Shown: one piece after another, positions 1 through 9,211 of the stretch
Numbering within the stretch: position 1 is the stretch's first letter
Layout: the number at the start of each line of letters is the position of its first letter
Made by a program: the position numbers and the translations under genes
The notes under the pieces: generated by a model
Told to the model about the DNA's origin: nothing
Databases searched by the model: none
Seen by the model: only the letters and a program-made list of their open reading frames with translations
Origin: CAWHPS01 sp963831235
Lineage (GTDB): Bacteria > Fibrobacterota > OXYB2-FULL-49-7 > JAEUSG01
Reading direction: 5' to 3'
Length of the DNA stretch: 64,000 bases
NCBI GenBank assembly: GCA_963831235.1
Contig: CAWHPS010000061.1
Span: 62,001-126,000, forward strand

Positions 1-1
1 T

Positions 2-613
2 AATTTTCCCGACCCTTTCATCTTTTATAACAGGCTTTTGGAAAAAAGAAACAGTACCCCGTTTACGCTTATCTATCCAGGCACACTTAACTGGCATCAG
101 GGGCTGGACATCGCAATAGAGGCAATGGACATTGTAAAAAAGCGGGCACTTCCTGCGGAACTACATATCTATGGAAGAGGGCCTGAAGAGCAAAATCTGA
201 AAAACCTTGCTTTAAGTCTTGATCTTTCAACTCATGTAAAATTTCATGGCATCCTTTCCCTTGAAGAAGTGGCCCAGCGCATGGCTTTTGCGGATTCGGG
301 GTTGGTTCCAAAAAGGGCGGATGGGTTTGGAAACGAGGCTTTCAGCACTAAGATTTTTGAATTCATGGCCCTTGGCGTACCTGTTATTGTATCCAAAACC
401 AGGATAGATGAATATTACTTTAATGATTCACTTGTCCTGTTTTTTGCACCTGGCAATGCTTATGATCTTGCTGAAAAGATATCAGCATGTGTGAAAGACA
501 GACAATTAGTTTTGACGCGGGCCCAAAATGCAGCCCCATTCATCCGGGAAAACACATGGGATGTCAAGCAGTCTCTTTATTTTAACCTTGTTGATTCACT
601 GGTGGCATCATGA
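2..613 (+). CDS. Glycosyltransferase family 4 (5' end outside window)
   Basis: The reading frame is open from the first bases of the window, so only the C-terminal part (about 203 residues) is present. It is the nucleotide-sugar-binding half of a GT-B fold enzyme: a strand-loop start near LIYPGTLNWHQG, then HIYGRGPEE, then TKIFEFMALGVPVIV, where the acidic residue before MALGVP lies in the conserved donor-binding loop of GT4 enzymes. It should add a sugar to a lipid-linked exopolysaccharide intermediate on the cytoplasmic face of the membrane. Its stop overlaps the ATG of the deacetylase gene by four bases, so it belongs to the exopolysaccharide operon. A TTG at 38 is in frame, but nothing suggests it is the real start. 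Confidence 0.85.
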   Translation, partial: NFPDPFIFYNRLLEKRNSTPFTLIYPGTLNWHQGLDIAIEAMDIVKKRALPAELHIYGRGPEEQNLKNLALSLDLSTHVKFHGILSLEEVAQRMAFADSGLVPKRADGFGNEAFSTKIFEFMALGVPVIVSKTRIDEYYFNDSLVLFFAPGNAYDLAEKISACVKDRQLVLTRAQNAAPFIRENTWDVKQSLYFNLVDSLVAS

Positions 614-1467
614 TGATAACCCATCTACCCATTGACAGATTAATAAGCATGTATGCGGTCAGGCCGGTCAAGCGTATTTTTCAATGGAAAATCCAGAGTT
701 CGTTAAGTATCCTGATGTATCACAGCATCTCCGAAGCCGACGAAAGAGAAGTGCATCCATATTATCGTCTGTGTACGCCTCCGGCATTGTTCGAATGCCA
801 CCTCTTATACTTAAGGGAGAATGGGTATCGCGTATTGACGCTTGAAAATGCTGTCAGGGAACTTACGAATAATACTTTGCAGGGAAAAAACGTTGTAATT
901 ACCTTTGACGATGGGTTCATGGATTCCTACGAAGAAGCCTTTCCACTGCTTTTGCAGTATGGAGTTACGGCCACAATGTTTCTACCTGTCAATTATATCG
1001 GTGACAGAAGCATTCACCTTAATGGACGGAAGCACCTGACCTGGCATGAGGTCTCTGAAATGGCCGGTGCTGGCATTACTTTTGGTTCCCATACAATGAC
1101 GCACCGCAAGCTATCGCAGCTTTCTTTAAAGGAAATTGAAACGGAAATCTCGTGTTCCAAGAGTATAATTGAAGACCGTTTGGGAATTCCTTCAAGGACC
1201 TTTTCCTACCCGTATGCGTTTCCTGAAAATGAGGAAGAGCAGGTTACTTTTTTGCGTGAATGCCTGAGACAAAACAGGTATCTCTGTGGTGTCACTACTG
1301 TAATAGGTCATGCATTATCAACACAGGACAGGTTTTTCCTGCCTCGGCTTCCAATCAACTCCACTGATGACCTTGACTTTTTCAGCGTGAAGCTTGATGG
1401 TTATTACGACTGGCTCCATGGTGTGCAATATGCGTTTAAGAAACACAAGGAGAGCGTACTCACATGA
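610..1467 (+). CDS. Polysaccharide deacetylase (NodB-type, CE4)
   Basis: Protein of 285 residues with the NodB homology motifs: TFDDGF (catalytic and metal-binding Asp pair, about residues 98-103) and HTMTH (metal-binding His pair, about residues 158-162), followed by a conserved SYPYAF segment. Enzymes of this family remove N-acetyl groups from polymeric amino sugars using a divalent metal. Here it probably tailors the polysaccharide made by the surrounding operon. No clear signal peptide is seen, as in many deacetylases of exosortase-linked clusters. It overlaps the genes on both sides by four bases (ATGA-type coupling), which supports co-translation. Confidence 0.85.
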   Translation: MMITHLPIDRLISMYAVRPVKRIFQWKIQSSLSILMYHSISEADEREVHPYYRLCTPPALFECHLLYLRENGYRVLTLENAVRELTNNTLQGKNVVITFDDGFMDSYEEAFPLLLQYGVTATMFLPVNYIGDRSIHLNGRKHLTWHEVSEMAGAGITFGSHTMTHRKLSQLSLKEIETEISCSKSIIEDRLGIPSRTFSYPYAFPENEEEQVTFLRECLRQNRYLCGVTTVIGHALSTQDRFFLPRLPINSTDDLDFFSVKLDGYYDWLHGVQYAFKKHKESVLT

Positions 1468-2367
1468 ACAAACAATTGCCTTCGTATGCCGTAATTACAC
1501 CTTTCAGAGACGAAGGGCGCCATATTGCCTGCACAATCAAATCCATGATCAGACAGCACCATCTTCCCATAATATGGGTTCTGGTGGATGACGGATCAAC
1601 AGACAACAGCGCCCATCTGATTCGAAAATACGAGGCTTACCATCCCTGGATAAAATACCTGCGAATAAACCGTGACACCCCGCGCCGTACAGGATCAGCG
1701 GAAATTCTGGCATTCAACTTTGGAATGGAAATTCTGAAAGAGGTTTCTTTTGATATAATTGTCAAGCTTGATGCCGAACCTCTCTTTTGAAGAGGGATAT
1801 TTTGCAGGTCTTTTGAAGAAGTTTGTTGATAATGATAAACTCGGCATTGCCTCAGGGGTATATCTAGAGGAGAAAAAGGGACGATGGATTCCTGTAACCA
1901 TGCCGGAATATCATGCTGCCGGAGCAAGCAAAGCTGTTCGGGCTGAATGTTTCAGGCAGATAGGTGGCTTTATGTCTGAAAGGGGTTGGGACACTGTTGA
2001 CGAAATAAAAGCCCTCTCCTATGGTTGGAAAACGACCCATTTTCCTGAATTAAAATTCTATCATTTGAAAAAAGAAGGATCGGGTATGGGGTGGATTCCA
2101 ACAGGAATTATGCATGGAGAAATCATGTACCGGACAACCGGAGGCGCGCTTCTCTTTTTATTTCTTAAAACAGTCTCCAGAATAATTGCAGGTTGGCCTC
2201 CAGTTATCGGTGCTGCAGCGTTATTCATAGGATACTGGAAAACCCGTTTGTCACGTAAACCTCTTTTGGTGACACCCGGGGAGGCTGCGCTTTACAGGGA
2301 ACTTCTAAGCAGGCGATTATTAGGCGGTTTTCAAAGGGCCACATTTAAAATGTTCAGACAGGCTTGA
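1464..2367 (+). pseudogene. Glycosyltransferase family 2, interrupted by a one-base frameshift
   Basis: The first frame (1464-1790) encodes a GT2 N-terminus with YAVITPFRDEG, the DDGSTD nucleotide-binding motif and IVKLDA (start of the metal-binding D-x-D). The second frame, entered at about 1778, continues with LSFEEGYFAGLLKKF, a conserved GGF segment and a C-terminal membrane segment. Removing one A from the pair at 1777-1778 restores KLDADLSFEEGYF and a continuous 300-residue protein. The gene is therefore either recently inactivated or carries a sequencing error. An intact product would transfer a sugar to the exopolysaccharide precursor at the membrane. The next gene starts one base after its stop. 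Confidence 0.85.
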
Positions 2368-2368
2368 T

Positions 2369-4255
2369 ATGTGTGGAATCTGCGGCATATTCAGTTTCAA
2401 AGGGCATCCCATTGAAAGATCAATGGTCATGGGCATGGCTGATATAATGAGCCACAGGGGACCGGATGGTTCCGGGTATTTTATTGACGGGCCCATAGGC
2501 CTTGGCCACCGGCGGCTTAGCATTATTGATATTGGTGGAGGCAGCCAGCCAATGTCCAATGAAGATGATACGCTACAAGTGGTTTTTAACGGTGAGATTT
2601 ATAACTACATCGAGCTTAAGGAACATCTTAAAAAGAAGGGCCATGTTTTCAAGACAACATCCGACACAGAGGTCATCCTGCACGCTTATGAGGAAACAGG
2701 AACTGATTGCATAAAAAACTTTAATGGGATTTTCTCGTTCGCGCTTTGGGATTCAAAACAGCAGCGCCTTTTTATTGCAAGGGACCATCTTGGCGTAAAA
2801 CCTCTTTACTATACCTTGACAGGGGACAGACTCTCTTTTGCGTCTGAGATCAAGTCTTTGCTTGTGAATCCGGCATGTCGCCGCGAGGTTGATATTGAGG
2901 CGCTCGGAAGCCTTTTTACCTATCGTTTCGTGCCTTCACCGGATACTCTTTTTCAGGATATCAAGAAACTTCCGCCAGGGTGCTTCCTTATCGCGAATGC
3001 CGAAGGATATAATATCAGGCGTTACTGGACGCGCATACCTGTACACTTGGTTGATTATAACGAAAATGCCTTGACCGAGCAATACCAGTACTTGTTTGAG
3101 GATGCAGTGCGGCTTCAATTGAGAAGTGACGTTCCGGTGGGACTTTTCTTAAGTTCCGGTGTTGATTCGGGTGCGATCCTGTCGTGTATGCGCAAGCAAA
3201 TGACCGGGACCATCCATACCTTTACCATTGGTTTTGAGGATGGCGAAAAAACAAATGAAACTGATGATGCACGTTCAATGGCCAGACTTTTCGAGACACA
3301 GCATGACGAGATGATGGTTTCGTCAAAGGACTATGAGGATTATTATTCCCGTTATCTTTGGGACATAGAGGAACCGGTTGGAAACGAGAGTGCGGCGGCA
3401 TTTTATTTCGTAAGCCTTATTGCTAACCGAAAAGTCAAGGTGGCGCTTTCCGGTCAGGGCGCAGATGAGCCCTGGGCTGGGTATCACCGCTACATAGGCG
3501 TTAAATTGTCGGCACTTTATGCTCGTCTCCCCCATTTAATGACCGACGGGATGATTCGGCCACTCATAAATCTGCTGCCAGGCTCTGAGAGGCTTAAAAG
3601 AGGCGTCGCTTCGCTCAGCGAACCAAACCTGCTAAATCGGTTTTCTAAAATATATTCCTTTTATGATGATAACATGAAACAACGGCTTTTCAAACCGTGG
3701 ATACAGAATGCCCTTAAGGTTAATGGTAACGGCTCGCAAAACGCGCTCTCCGCACTTCAATCAGAAGTTTCTCATCTGGATCCTGTTTCCCAGATGCTTT
3801 ACATTGATACACGCATGAACCTTCCTGATGATCTTCTTATGGTAGGCGATAAAACCTCAATGGCTAATTCCCTGGAAGCCCGTGTGCCTTTTCTGGATTA
3901 CAGGCTTGTTGAATTTATTGAATCGCTTCCGCCGCAGCTTAAGCTAAAGGGGTTTCAGGGCAAATACCTTCATAAAAAAGCAATCGAGAAATGGCTTCCT
4001 AATAAAGTTGTGTATGGTAAAAAAAAGGGTTTTGCCAATCCGGTAAAAGAATGGCTCAAGGGAAGGATGAGCGGATACGTTAACGAATGCCTCTTAAGCA
4101 GCGATTCTTCCGTGAACCGTTATTTTGAAAAGAGCTATATCCGGGAATTGATAGAACAGCATGCTTCAGGCAGGGAGGATTATTTACGGCACCTGTACCT
4201 TTTGATTTCCTTTGAATTATGGCATCGGAGATTCTTTAAAGAAGCGATTGCATAA
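2369..4255 (+). CDS. asnB: Asparagine synthase-like glutamine amidotransferase
   Basis: 628 residues, the usual length for AsnB-type enzymes. The mature N-terminus is Cys2 (MCGICGIF), the glutaminase nucleophile, with RGPDGSG and the ammonia-forming N-terminal domain to about residue 215. The C-terminal synthetase domain has the ATP pyrophosphatase signature FLSSGVDSGA at about residues 262-271. These enzymes move glutamine nitrogen onto an ATP-activated carboxylate. In exopolysaccharide clusters they are thought to amidate sugar acids or related groups rather than to make free asparagine. The gene starts one base after the frameshifted glycosyltransferase, and a family 2 glycosyltransferase follows after 15 bases. 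Confidence 0.9.
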   Translation: MCGICGIFSFKGHPIERSMVMGMADIMSHRGPDGSGYFIDGPIGLGHRRLSIIDIGGGSQPMSNEDDTLQVVFNGEIYNYIELKEHLKKKGHVFKTTSDTEVILHAYEETGTDCIKNFNGIFSFALWDSKQQRLFIARDHLGVKPLYYTLTGDRLSFASEIKSLLVNPACRREVDIEALGSLFTYRFVPSPDTLFQDIKKLPPGCFLIANAEGYNIRRYWTRIPVHLVDYNENALTEQYQYLFEDAVRLQLRSDVPVGLFLSSGVDSGAILSCMRKQMTGTIHTFTIGFEDGEKTNETDDARSMARLFETQHDEMMVSSKDYEDYYSRYLWDIEEPVGNESAAAFYFVSLIANRKVKVALSGQGADEPWAGYHRYIGVKLSALYARLPHLMTDGMIRPLINLLPGSERLKRGVASLSEPNLLNRFSKIYSFYDDNMKQRLFKPWIQNALKVNGNGSQNALSALQSEVSHLDPVSQMLYIDTRMNLPDDLLMVGDKTSMANSLEARVPFLDYRLVEFIESLPPQLKLKGFQGKYLHKKAIEKWLPNKVVYGKKKGFANPVKEWLKGRMSGYVNECLLSSDSSVNRYFEKSYIRELIEQHASGREDYLRHLYLLISFELWHRRFFKEAIA

Positions 4256-4270
4256 CCCAGGGGATATTTT

Positions 4271-5224
4271 ATGGATCTTTCCATCATAATAATAAACTGG
4301 AAATCCGTGACGTATCTTAGAAATTGTCTTAAAAGCATATTTCAGCATACACATGATTTTGAATTCGAAGTTATTGTTGTTGACAATAATTCAGGCGACG
4401 GTTGTTGTGCAATGATGATGGTTGAATTTCCTGTTGCAAAGTGCATTGAAAGCCGTGAAAACCTGGGGTTTGCAAGGGCGAATAATCTGGGATATTCCCA
4501 TTCAAGTGGAAAAGCTCTTTTATTCCTCAATCCCGATACTGAAATCCGGGGCAATGCCATTGGTGTGCTCTATTCCACCCTTATTTCATCACCCAAAATA
4601 GGGGCTGTTGGTGGGACACTTTTGAACACAGACTTAACCATTCAAACCAGCAGCATACTTCCTTTTCCAACACTTCTTAGACAGGTATTGGACATTGAAT
4701 GGCTGAAAATGAAATTCCCTGCCTCAAATTTCTGGGGCATCAAACCCCTATTTCAAAAGCAAAAAAAACCTATTCAGGTGGAAGCTGTTTCAGGGGCTTG
4801 TTTGATGGTCAAGAGAGAGATTTTTATTAAAATAGGCGAATTCAGCAGCGACTATTTCATGTATGCCGAAGATATTGATTTGTGCTTTAAAATCCATGGA
4901 TCAGGCAGCAGGGTTTTATTTGTAAATAGCGCACATATAGTGCATCATGGGGGAGGTAGCACTAAAAAGAACCTTCAGAAAGATTTTAATAACATTATGA
5001 TGCGGGAGGCCAATTTAATTTTCCTCGAGAAATACCATTCGAACTTATATGCCTTGGCTTATCGTTTTACAACAGCCTTGGCCGCAATATTGCGGCTTTT
5101 TATTCTTTCTTTTGCCATACCGTTATTCGGGCCTGCAGGTGTTAAAAAATGGTTCGGTATTCTTAGGTGGGCAGTGGGACTGGAACCCTGGGCCGAACGT
5201 CTTCAGTTCGGGATAAACAAATAA
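4271..5224 (+). CDS. Glycosyltransferase family 2 (rhamnosyltransferase-like)
   Basis: 317 residues. The N-terminus LSIIIINWKSVTYLRNCLKSI and VVDNNSGDG are typical of the WbbL/rhamnosyltransferase group of GT2. FLNPDTEI carries the metal-binding acidic motif, AVSGACLMVKREIF the acceptor loop, and YAEDIDLCFKI the catalytic ED. A hydrophobic C-terminal helix probably anchors it to the membrane. It should add one sugar to the lipid-linked repeat unit. Its TAA stop overlaps the ATG of the flippase gene (TAATG), so the two are coupled. The exact sugar cannot be read from the sequence. Confidence 0.88.
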   Translation: MDLSIIIINWKSVTYLRNCLKSIFQHTHDFEFEVIVVDNNSGDGCCAMMMVEFPVAKCIESRENLGFARANNLGYSHSSGKALLFLNPDTEIRGNAIGVLYSTLISSPKIGAVGGTLLNTDLTIQTSSILPFPTLLRQVLDIEWLKMKFPASNFWGIKPLFQKQKKPIQVEAVSGACLMVKREIFIKIGEFSSDYFMYAEDIDLCFKIHGSGSRVLFVNSAHIVHHGGGSTKKNLQKDFNNIMMREANLIFLEKYHSNLYALAYRFTTALAAILRLFILSFAIPLFGPAGVKKWFGILRWAVGLEPWAERLQFGINK

Positions 5225-6687
5225 TGGCATTACGTGAACGTATCCTTTCGTATATCAAAGGTGGGGGCTTAAAGGCGCGCGCGGCCAGGGGCGGACTTTG
5301 GCTTGGCACTGGAAACGGCGTGGAACATGCGCTGCGATTTGCCCGAAACATGATACTTACCCGTATCCTGGCACCTGAAGCATTAGGGCTTATGGCCATT
5401 ATTTCAGCTGTTAATGCGGCCTTGGAATCGTTTGCTGAACTTGGCATAAGAGAAGCTGTTGTCCAAAGTCCTTTCGGGGATCAGGATACGTATCTTAACA
5501 GTGCTTGGTTCCTGGCATTTTTTCGTGCCATTGGCCTTGTTGCCATTGGCATTGTTATTTCGCCTTATGTGTTTGACTTCTATCATATAGATTATTCTCC
5601 CATCATACTTCAGATATCGTTTTTAAGCATTCTATTCGATGGTCTTGAGAGCGCCAAGGCCTATTTGGCACTCAAAAAAATGGATTATAAAAAGTGGGTG
5701 TTAATATATCAGGGGGGCGGGATATGCGGAACAATTACAACACTTCTATTAGTTCTTTTTATACAAAATGTCTGGGCCCTTGTTATAGGGTTCATCGTAG
5801 AGGCTGGCATGCGCTGCCTGATTTCATATATTCTATGCCCTTATGTTCCGCGACTGAAGTTCAATCCAGTGCATACCAAAGCCTTGAAAGACTTTTCAAT
5901 GGGTATGTTTGGGCTTCCGATATTTTATTTTATTTTTATACAAGCGGATATTTTCGTTCTCGGTAAACTTTGCTCCAAAACAGACCTCGGCCTATACAGC
6001 ATGGCCTCTTCCCTTGCCCAGGCGCCGGCTTTCCTCATTTCCGTGTTTATAAATCCCATCATGATGCCGGCATTTTCAGAGATCAGCCGTGATCAAGACA
6101 GGATTTTTCGGGTACTTTTCAAAGTAACCAAGCTTCTTTGTTATATAGGATTTCCCATGGTTCTATTTGGCTCGCTATATGGTGGGAAAATTCTTTCTAT
6201 AGTATATGGTCATCTTTACGGAACAGTTGGAATTCCATTTGCGTTGATTTTAACAGCGACTATCCTAAGGGCCGGGAGCGCACCTATTACCACCATTTAC
6301 TTTGCGCTAGGAAAACCCACCCTGCAACGCCGCTTTGTCATTATTCGGGCTGCATTAATTGTTGCGCTTATTTATCCACTTGCATCAATATTTGGTCTTA
6401 CTGGCGCGGCATTGGCAGGACTTCTTGCAATGGCTGCATCCTATTTTTTCCAGATTTTCCAGGTCCGTAAAGCAATTCAATTGGATGTAGCAGGATATTT
6501 TGCCATTCTTATAAAGGGTTTGTTATTATCCCTGCCGGTCTTGATTATATGGGCACTACTTCCGGTAATAGAGGCACCGCTTATCCTCAATCTTCTTATC
6601 TCTGCGGGTATTTGCGTATCAATCTATGGCCTCTTCTTTGGTATCTTTCGTAAGTTCTTCAATAATAAACAGGCTCTGGCAGTATGA
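5224..6687 (+). CDS. Polysaccharide flippase (Wzx/MATE-like exporter)
   Basis: 487 residues from the ATG at 5224, chosen because it overlaps the previous stop (TAATG). A frame further upstream exists but would run into the preceding gene. About 12-14 hydrophobic segments are visible. The segment GLWLGTGNGVEHALRFARN and the following LAPEALGLMAIISA are typical of the first helices of the polysaccharide biosynthesis (RfbX/MATE) family. It should flip the undecaprenyl-linked repeat unit across the inner membrane. It overlaps the polymerase gene downstream by four bases. Confidence 0.88.
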   Translation: MALRERILSYIKGGGLKARAARGGLWLGTGNGVEHALRFARNMILTRILAPEALGLMAIISAVNAALESFAELGIREAVVQSPFGDQDTYLNSAWFLAFFRAIGLVAIGIVISPYVFDFYHIDYSPIILQISFLSILFDGLESAKAYLALKKMDYKKWVLIYQGGGICGTITTLLLVLFIQNVWALVIGFIVEAGMRCLISYILCPYVPRLKFNPVHTKALKDFSMGMFGLPIFYFIFIQADIFVLGKLCSKTDLGLYSMASSLAQAPAFLISVFINPIMMPAFSEISRDQDRIFRVLFKVTKLLCYIGFPMVLFGSLYGGKILSIVYGHLYGTVGIPFALILTATILRAGSAPITTIYFALGKPTLQRRFVIIRAALIVALIYPLASIFGLTGAALAGLLAMAASYFFQIFQVRKAIQLDVAGYFAILIKGLLLSLPVLIIWALLPVIEAPLILNLLISAGICVSIYGLFFGIFRKFFNNKQALAV

Positions 6688-8024
6688 ATTATCTATATAT
6701 TTCCATTTTTATTTTGCCGCTTGTTATCATGCTTAATCGTAAATATGAAAAGGGCCTTTTTTTTGCAGGTTTCCTGCTTGTTGCACTTACATCTTATCTT
6801 TCTATTCAAACACCTGGTAACTTTCCCAGGTTTACCATCCATCGTATAATACTTATATGCCTTTTAATTTTCTGGCTTTTGCAAAAGAAGGAACGTGGTT
6901 TTACACTCACCAGATTTACTTTGTTTCCTCAATTCATTGTAGTTGCAATAGTAAATCTTATTTCAATGCTTTTATCAGTTGATCTGATGTTCAGTTTTAA
7001 AACCTACCTCTCTTTTACACTTGAGATGTTTCTGTTTTTTATAATCTTGACGGTAACGCTTAAACAGACTCATGATTGCATCAAGCTGCTCAAATATATT
7101 TATGCAGGACTTTTTATAACTGCAATCCTCGGTATAATTGAAAAAAAGACCGGCTTTAATCCGGTAGATGCCTATCTGCCGGGATATATACGCAGGGATA
7201 TTCTGGTTCCGGATGTGCTTTCCACTTTTCCCCACCGTATTCTTTTTGGCCTGGGAATGGCTATGGCATGGCCTCTTGCGTTGGGTCTTTCCGAGGTTGA
7301 ACCATCCGGGTGGAAGAAGGGGTTATATCTTTTTTCAATACCGGTTGTGATGCTCGCTTGTTACTTCTCTGACAGCCGAGGCCCCTGGCTGGCATCCATC
7401 CTGGCGGCATTGATAATGTTTCTTATGGGATCCAGAAGCATTAAAAAAAAGTTGGTCTTTTTCGTTTTCGCATGCATTATTGTTCTTATTTTCAAACCTG
7501 GTGTCAGGGATACGCTTGATTCCAAGGTCGCAGAGACAAAAGACAAGGATTCATTCAAGGGGCAGACCTATCAATACCGTTGGGAGTTGTGGTCAGTGGC
7601 CTATTCAGGGATCAGAAAATCACTTAAGACCCTCGCAATAGGAATAGGCCCTGGAGCAAGTGAAGTCAAATCATACGAAATTATCCTGTCAGATACCGGA
7701 GACAAGTTTGTAATCGAAAGCTGGGACAACGAATATGCCGCAACCCTGCTTGAAACAGGTTTTCTTGGGCTTTGTGCCATACTATTATTGGACTTATCCA
7801 TTATAACCAATCTTTTTAGGTCCGTTAAATCTTCCTTACCACATTACCGCGACCTTACGGCAGGTATCCTGGCAAGCATAACGGCTCTTGTTTTTATGAT
7901 GACCAATGTCAAGATGTTCTCTGTACAGATTAACTACCTGATGTGGATGCTCATTGCAAGCGGACTTGTAATAGGAATGAACACAATGCCAGCCATGGCG
8001 ATATTAAAGAGGAGACGGATATGA
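6684..8024 (+). CDS. O-antigen polymerase/ligase family membrane protein (Wzy/WaaL-like)
   Basis: 446 residues with about ten membrane segments and one large periplasmic loop (about residues 270-350) containing TYQYRWELWSVAYSGIR, as expected for the Wzy_C/O-antigen ligase family (PF04932). It most likely polymerises the flipped repeat units into the exopolysaccharide. Ligase activity towards lipid A cannot be excluded from sequence. Its place between flippase and export genes, with four-base overlaps on both sides, fits a Wzx/Wzy-dependent pathway. Confidence 0.85.
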   Translation: MNYLYISIFILPLVIMLNRKYEKGLFFAGFLLVALTSYLSIQTPGNFPRFTIHRIILICLLIFWLLQKKERGFTLTRFTLFPQFIVVAIVNLISMLLSVDLMFSFKTYLSFTLEMFLFFIILTVTLKQTHDCIKLLKYIYAGLFITAILGIIEKKTGFNPVDAYLPGYIRRDILVPDVLSTFPHRILFGLGMAMAWPLALGLSEVEPSGWKKGLYLFSIPVVMLACYFSDSRGPWLASILAALIMFLMGSRSIKKKLVFFVFACIIVLIFKPGVRDTLDSKVAETKDKDSFKGQTYQYRWELWSVAYSGIRKSLKTLAIGIGPGASEVKSYEIILSDTGDKFVIESWDNEYAATLLETGFLGLCAILLLDLSIITNLFRSVKSSLPHYRDLTAGILASITALVFMMTNVKMFSVQINYLMWMLIASGLVIGMNTMPAMAILKRRRI

Positions 8025-9202
8025 AAGATGAAAATATAACTGTCAGGATTTACCAGACCCTTGATGAACTTGAAGACATACGTGAGTTCTGGCAATCAAT
8101 TGTAAACCATCCGAATTGCGACTTTAATTTTTATATGACGATTATACGGTCTCGGCCCGAGGTCAAAAGCCCCTGCGTTTTCGTTATGCAAAGGGATGAT
8201 AGACCTGTTGGGTTATTAATCGGTAGAATTGAAAAGGTACCAGTGGAATTAAAGCTTGGGTATTTGAATCTGCATTCACCAAAAATATTACAGCTTACAA
8301 TACTTTATGGCGGTTTGAATGGAACAATCGGGGAGTCTGAGGCAGCCAGTTTTGTTACAGCAATCAATGGGCTTTTGAAAGCAAGGGCTTTTGAGTCTGT
8401 ATTGTTCAGTAATATTCATTTAGATTCAACTCTCCACAAGGTACTTTCCAGGAATTATAGTTTTTTGCATAAGGACCATGGTACCCCTCCGAACCCTCAT
8501 TGGAACGCTGTGTTATCGAGGAAACCGGATGATTTCTATAAGAAAATATCAAAGAACCACAGATACACCTTACGGCGGCAGGCAAGGATATTTGAGGAGG
8601 CATTCCCGAGTGAAATAATCATTCGCTCCTTTATCCGTGAAAATGATGTTGAAATACTTTGTAAGGATACGGAAGCTATTGCGAAAAAGACCTATCAGCG
8701 CGGAATTGGAGCGGGATTTACGCATAATCCTGAGATGGAAGCGAGACTCATGGTTTGTGCTCGCGGATCGAATCTTAGAGCATACATCCTTTATCTCAAA
8801 GGAGCGCCGTGCGCGTTTTGGATTGGGACCTTTTACAAGGACACATTTTATCTGGATTTCACCGGATATGACGCTAAATACCATAGCCAAGCCCCGGGAA
8901 TATATCTTTTTTTTAAAATGATAGATGATTTATGCCTTAATACTGCGGCAACCAGGCTTGACTTCGGGTTTGGCGATGCGGATTATAAAAAAAGATTCGG
9001 TGATAATGAATGGAAAGAGGTTTCCATAATGCTATTTGCCGGTACCCTGAAAGGTTTGACACTTCACCTTGCCAGACAATCAGCCATTTTTATTTCAATC
9101 TTTATTAATGCAATATTTTCAAAGGATCTGATAAGGGTAATAAAGAAAAAATGGAGAAACATTCTTGGAAGAAAATTAAGTGCCGGATTGGCACGGGAAT
9201 AA
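8021..9202 (+). CDS. GNAT/FemAB-like acyl- or aminoacyl-transferase
   Basis: 393 residues from the ATG at 8021, which has GAGGAG upstream and overlaps the preceding stop; an upstream in-frame ATG at 7943 lies inside the polymerase gene and is unlikely. The fold is the double GNAT_acetyltransf_6/FemAB type (PF13480): ISKNHRYTLRRQAR, then FYLDFTGYDAKYHSQAPGIYLFFKMID, then DFGFGDADYKKRFG, the typical C-terminal core. Related proteins sit in exosortase-type exopolysaccharide clusters. It probably decorates the polymer or a lipid-linked intermediate. The C-terminus is basic and partly hydrophobic, so membrane association is possible. Confidence 0.8.
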   Translation: MKDENITVRIYQTLDELEDIREFWQSIVNHPNCDFNFYMTIIRSRPEVKSPCVFVMQRDDRPVGLLIGRIEKVPVELKLGYLNLHSPKILQLTILYGGLNGTIGESEAASFVTAINGLLKARAFESVLFSNIHLDSTLHKVLSRNYSFLHKDHGTPPNPHWNAVLSRKPDDFYKKISKNHRYTLRRQARIFEEAFPSEIIIRSFIRENDVEILCKDTEAIAKKTYQRGIGAGFTHNPEMEARLMVCARGSNLRAYILYLKGAPCAFWIGTFYKDTFYLDFTGYDAKYHSQAPGIYLFFKMIDDLCLNTAATRLDFGFGDADYKKRFGDNEWKEVSIMLFAGTLKGLTLHLARQSAIFISIFINAIFSKDLIRVIKKKWRNILGRKLSAGLARE

Positions 9203-9211
9203 GGATTATAT

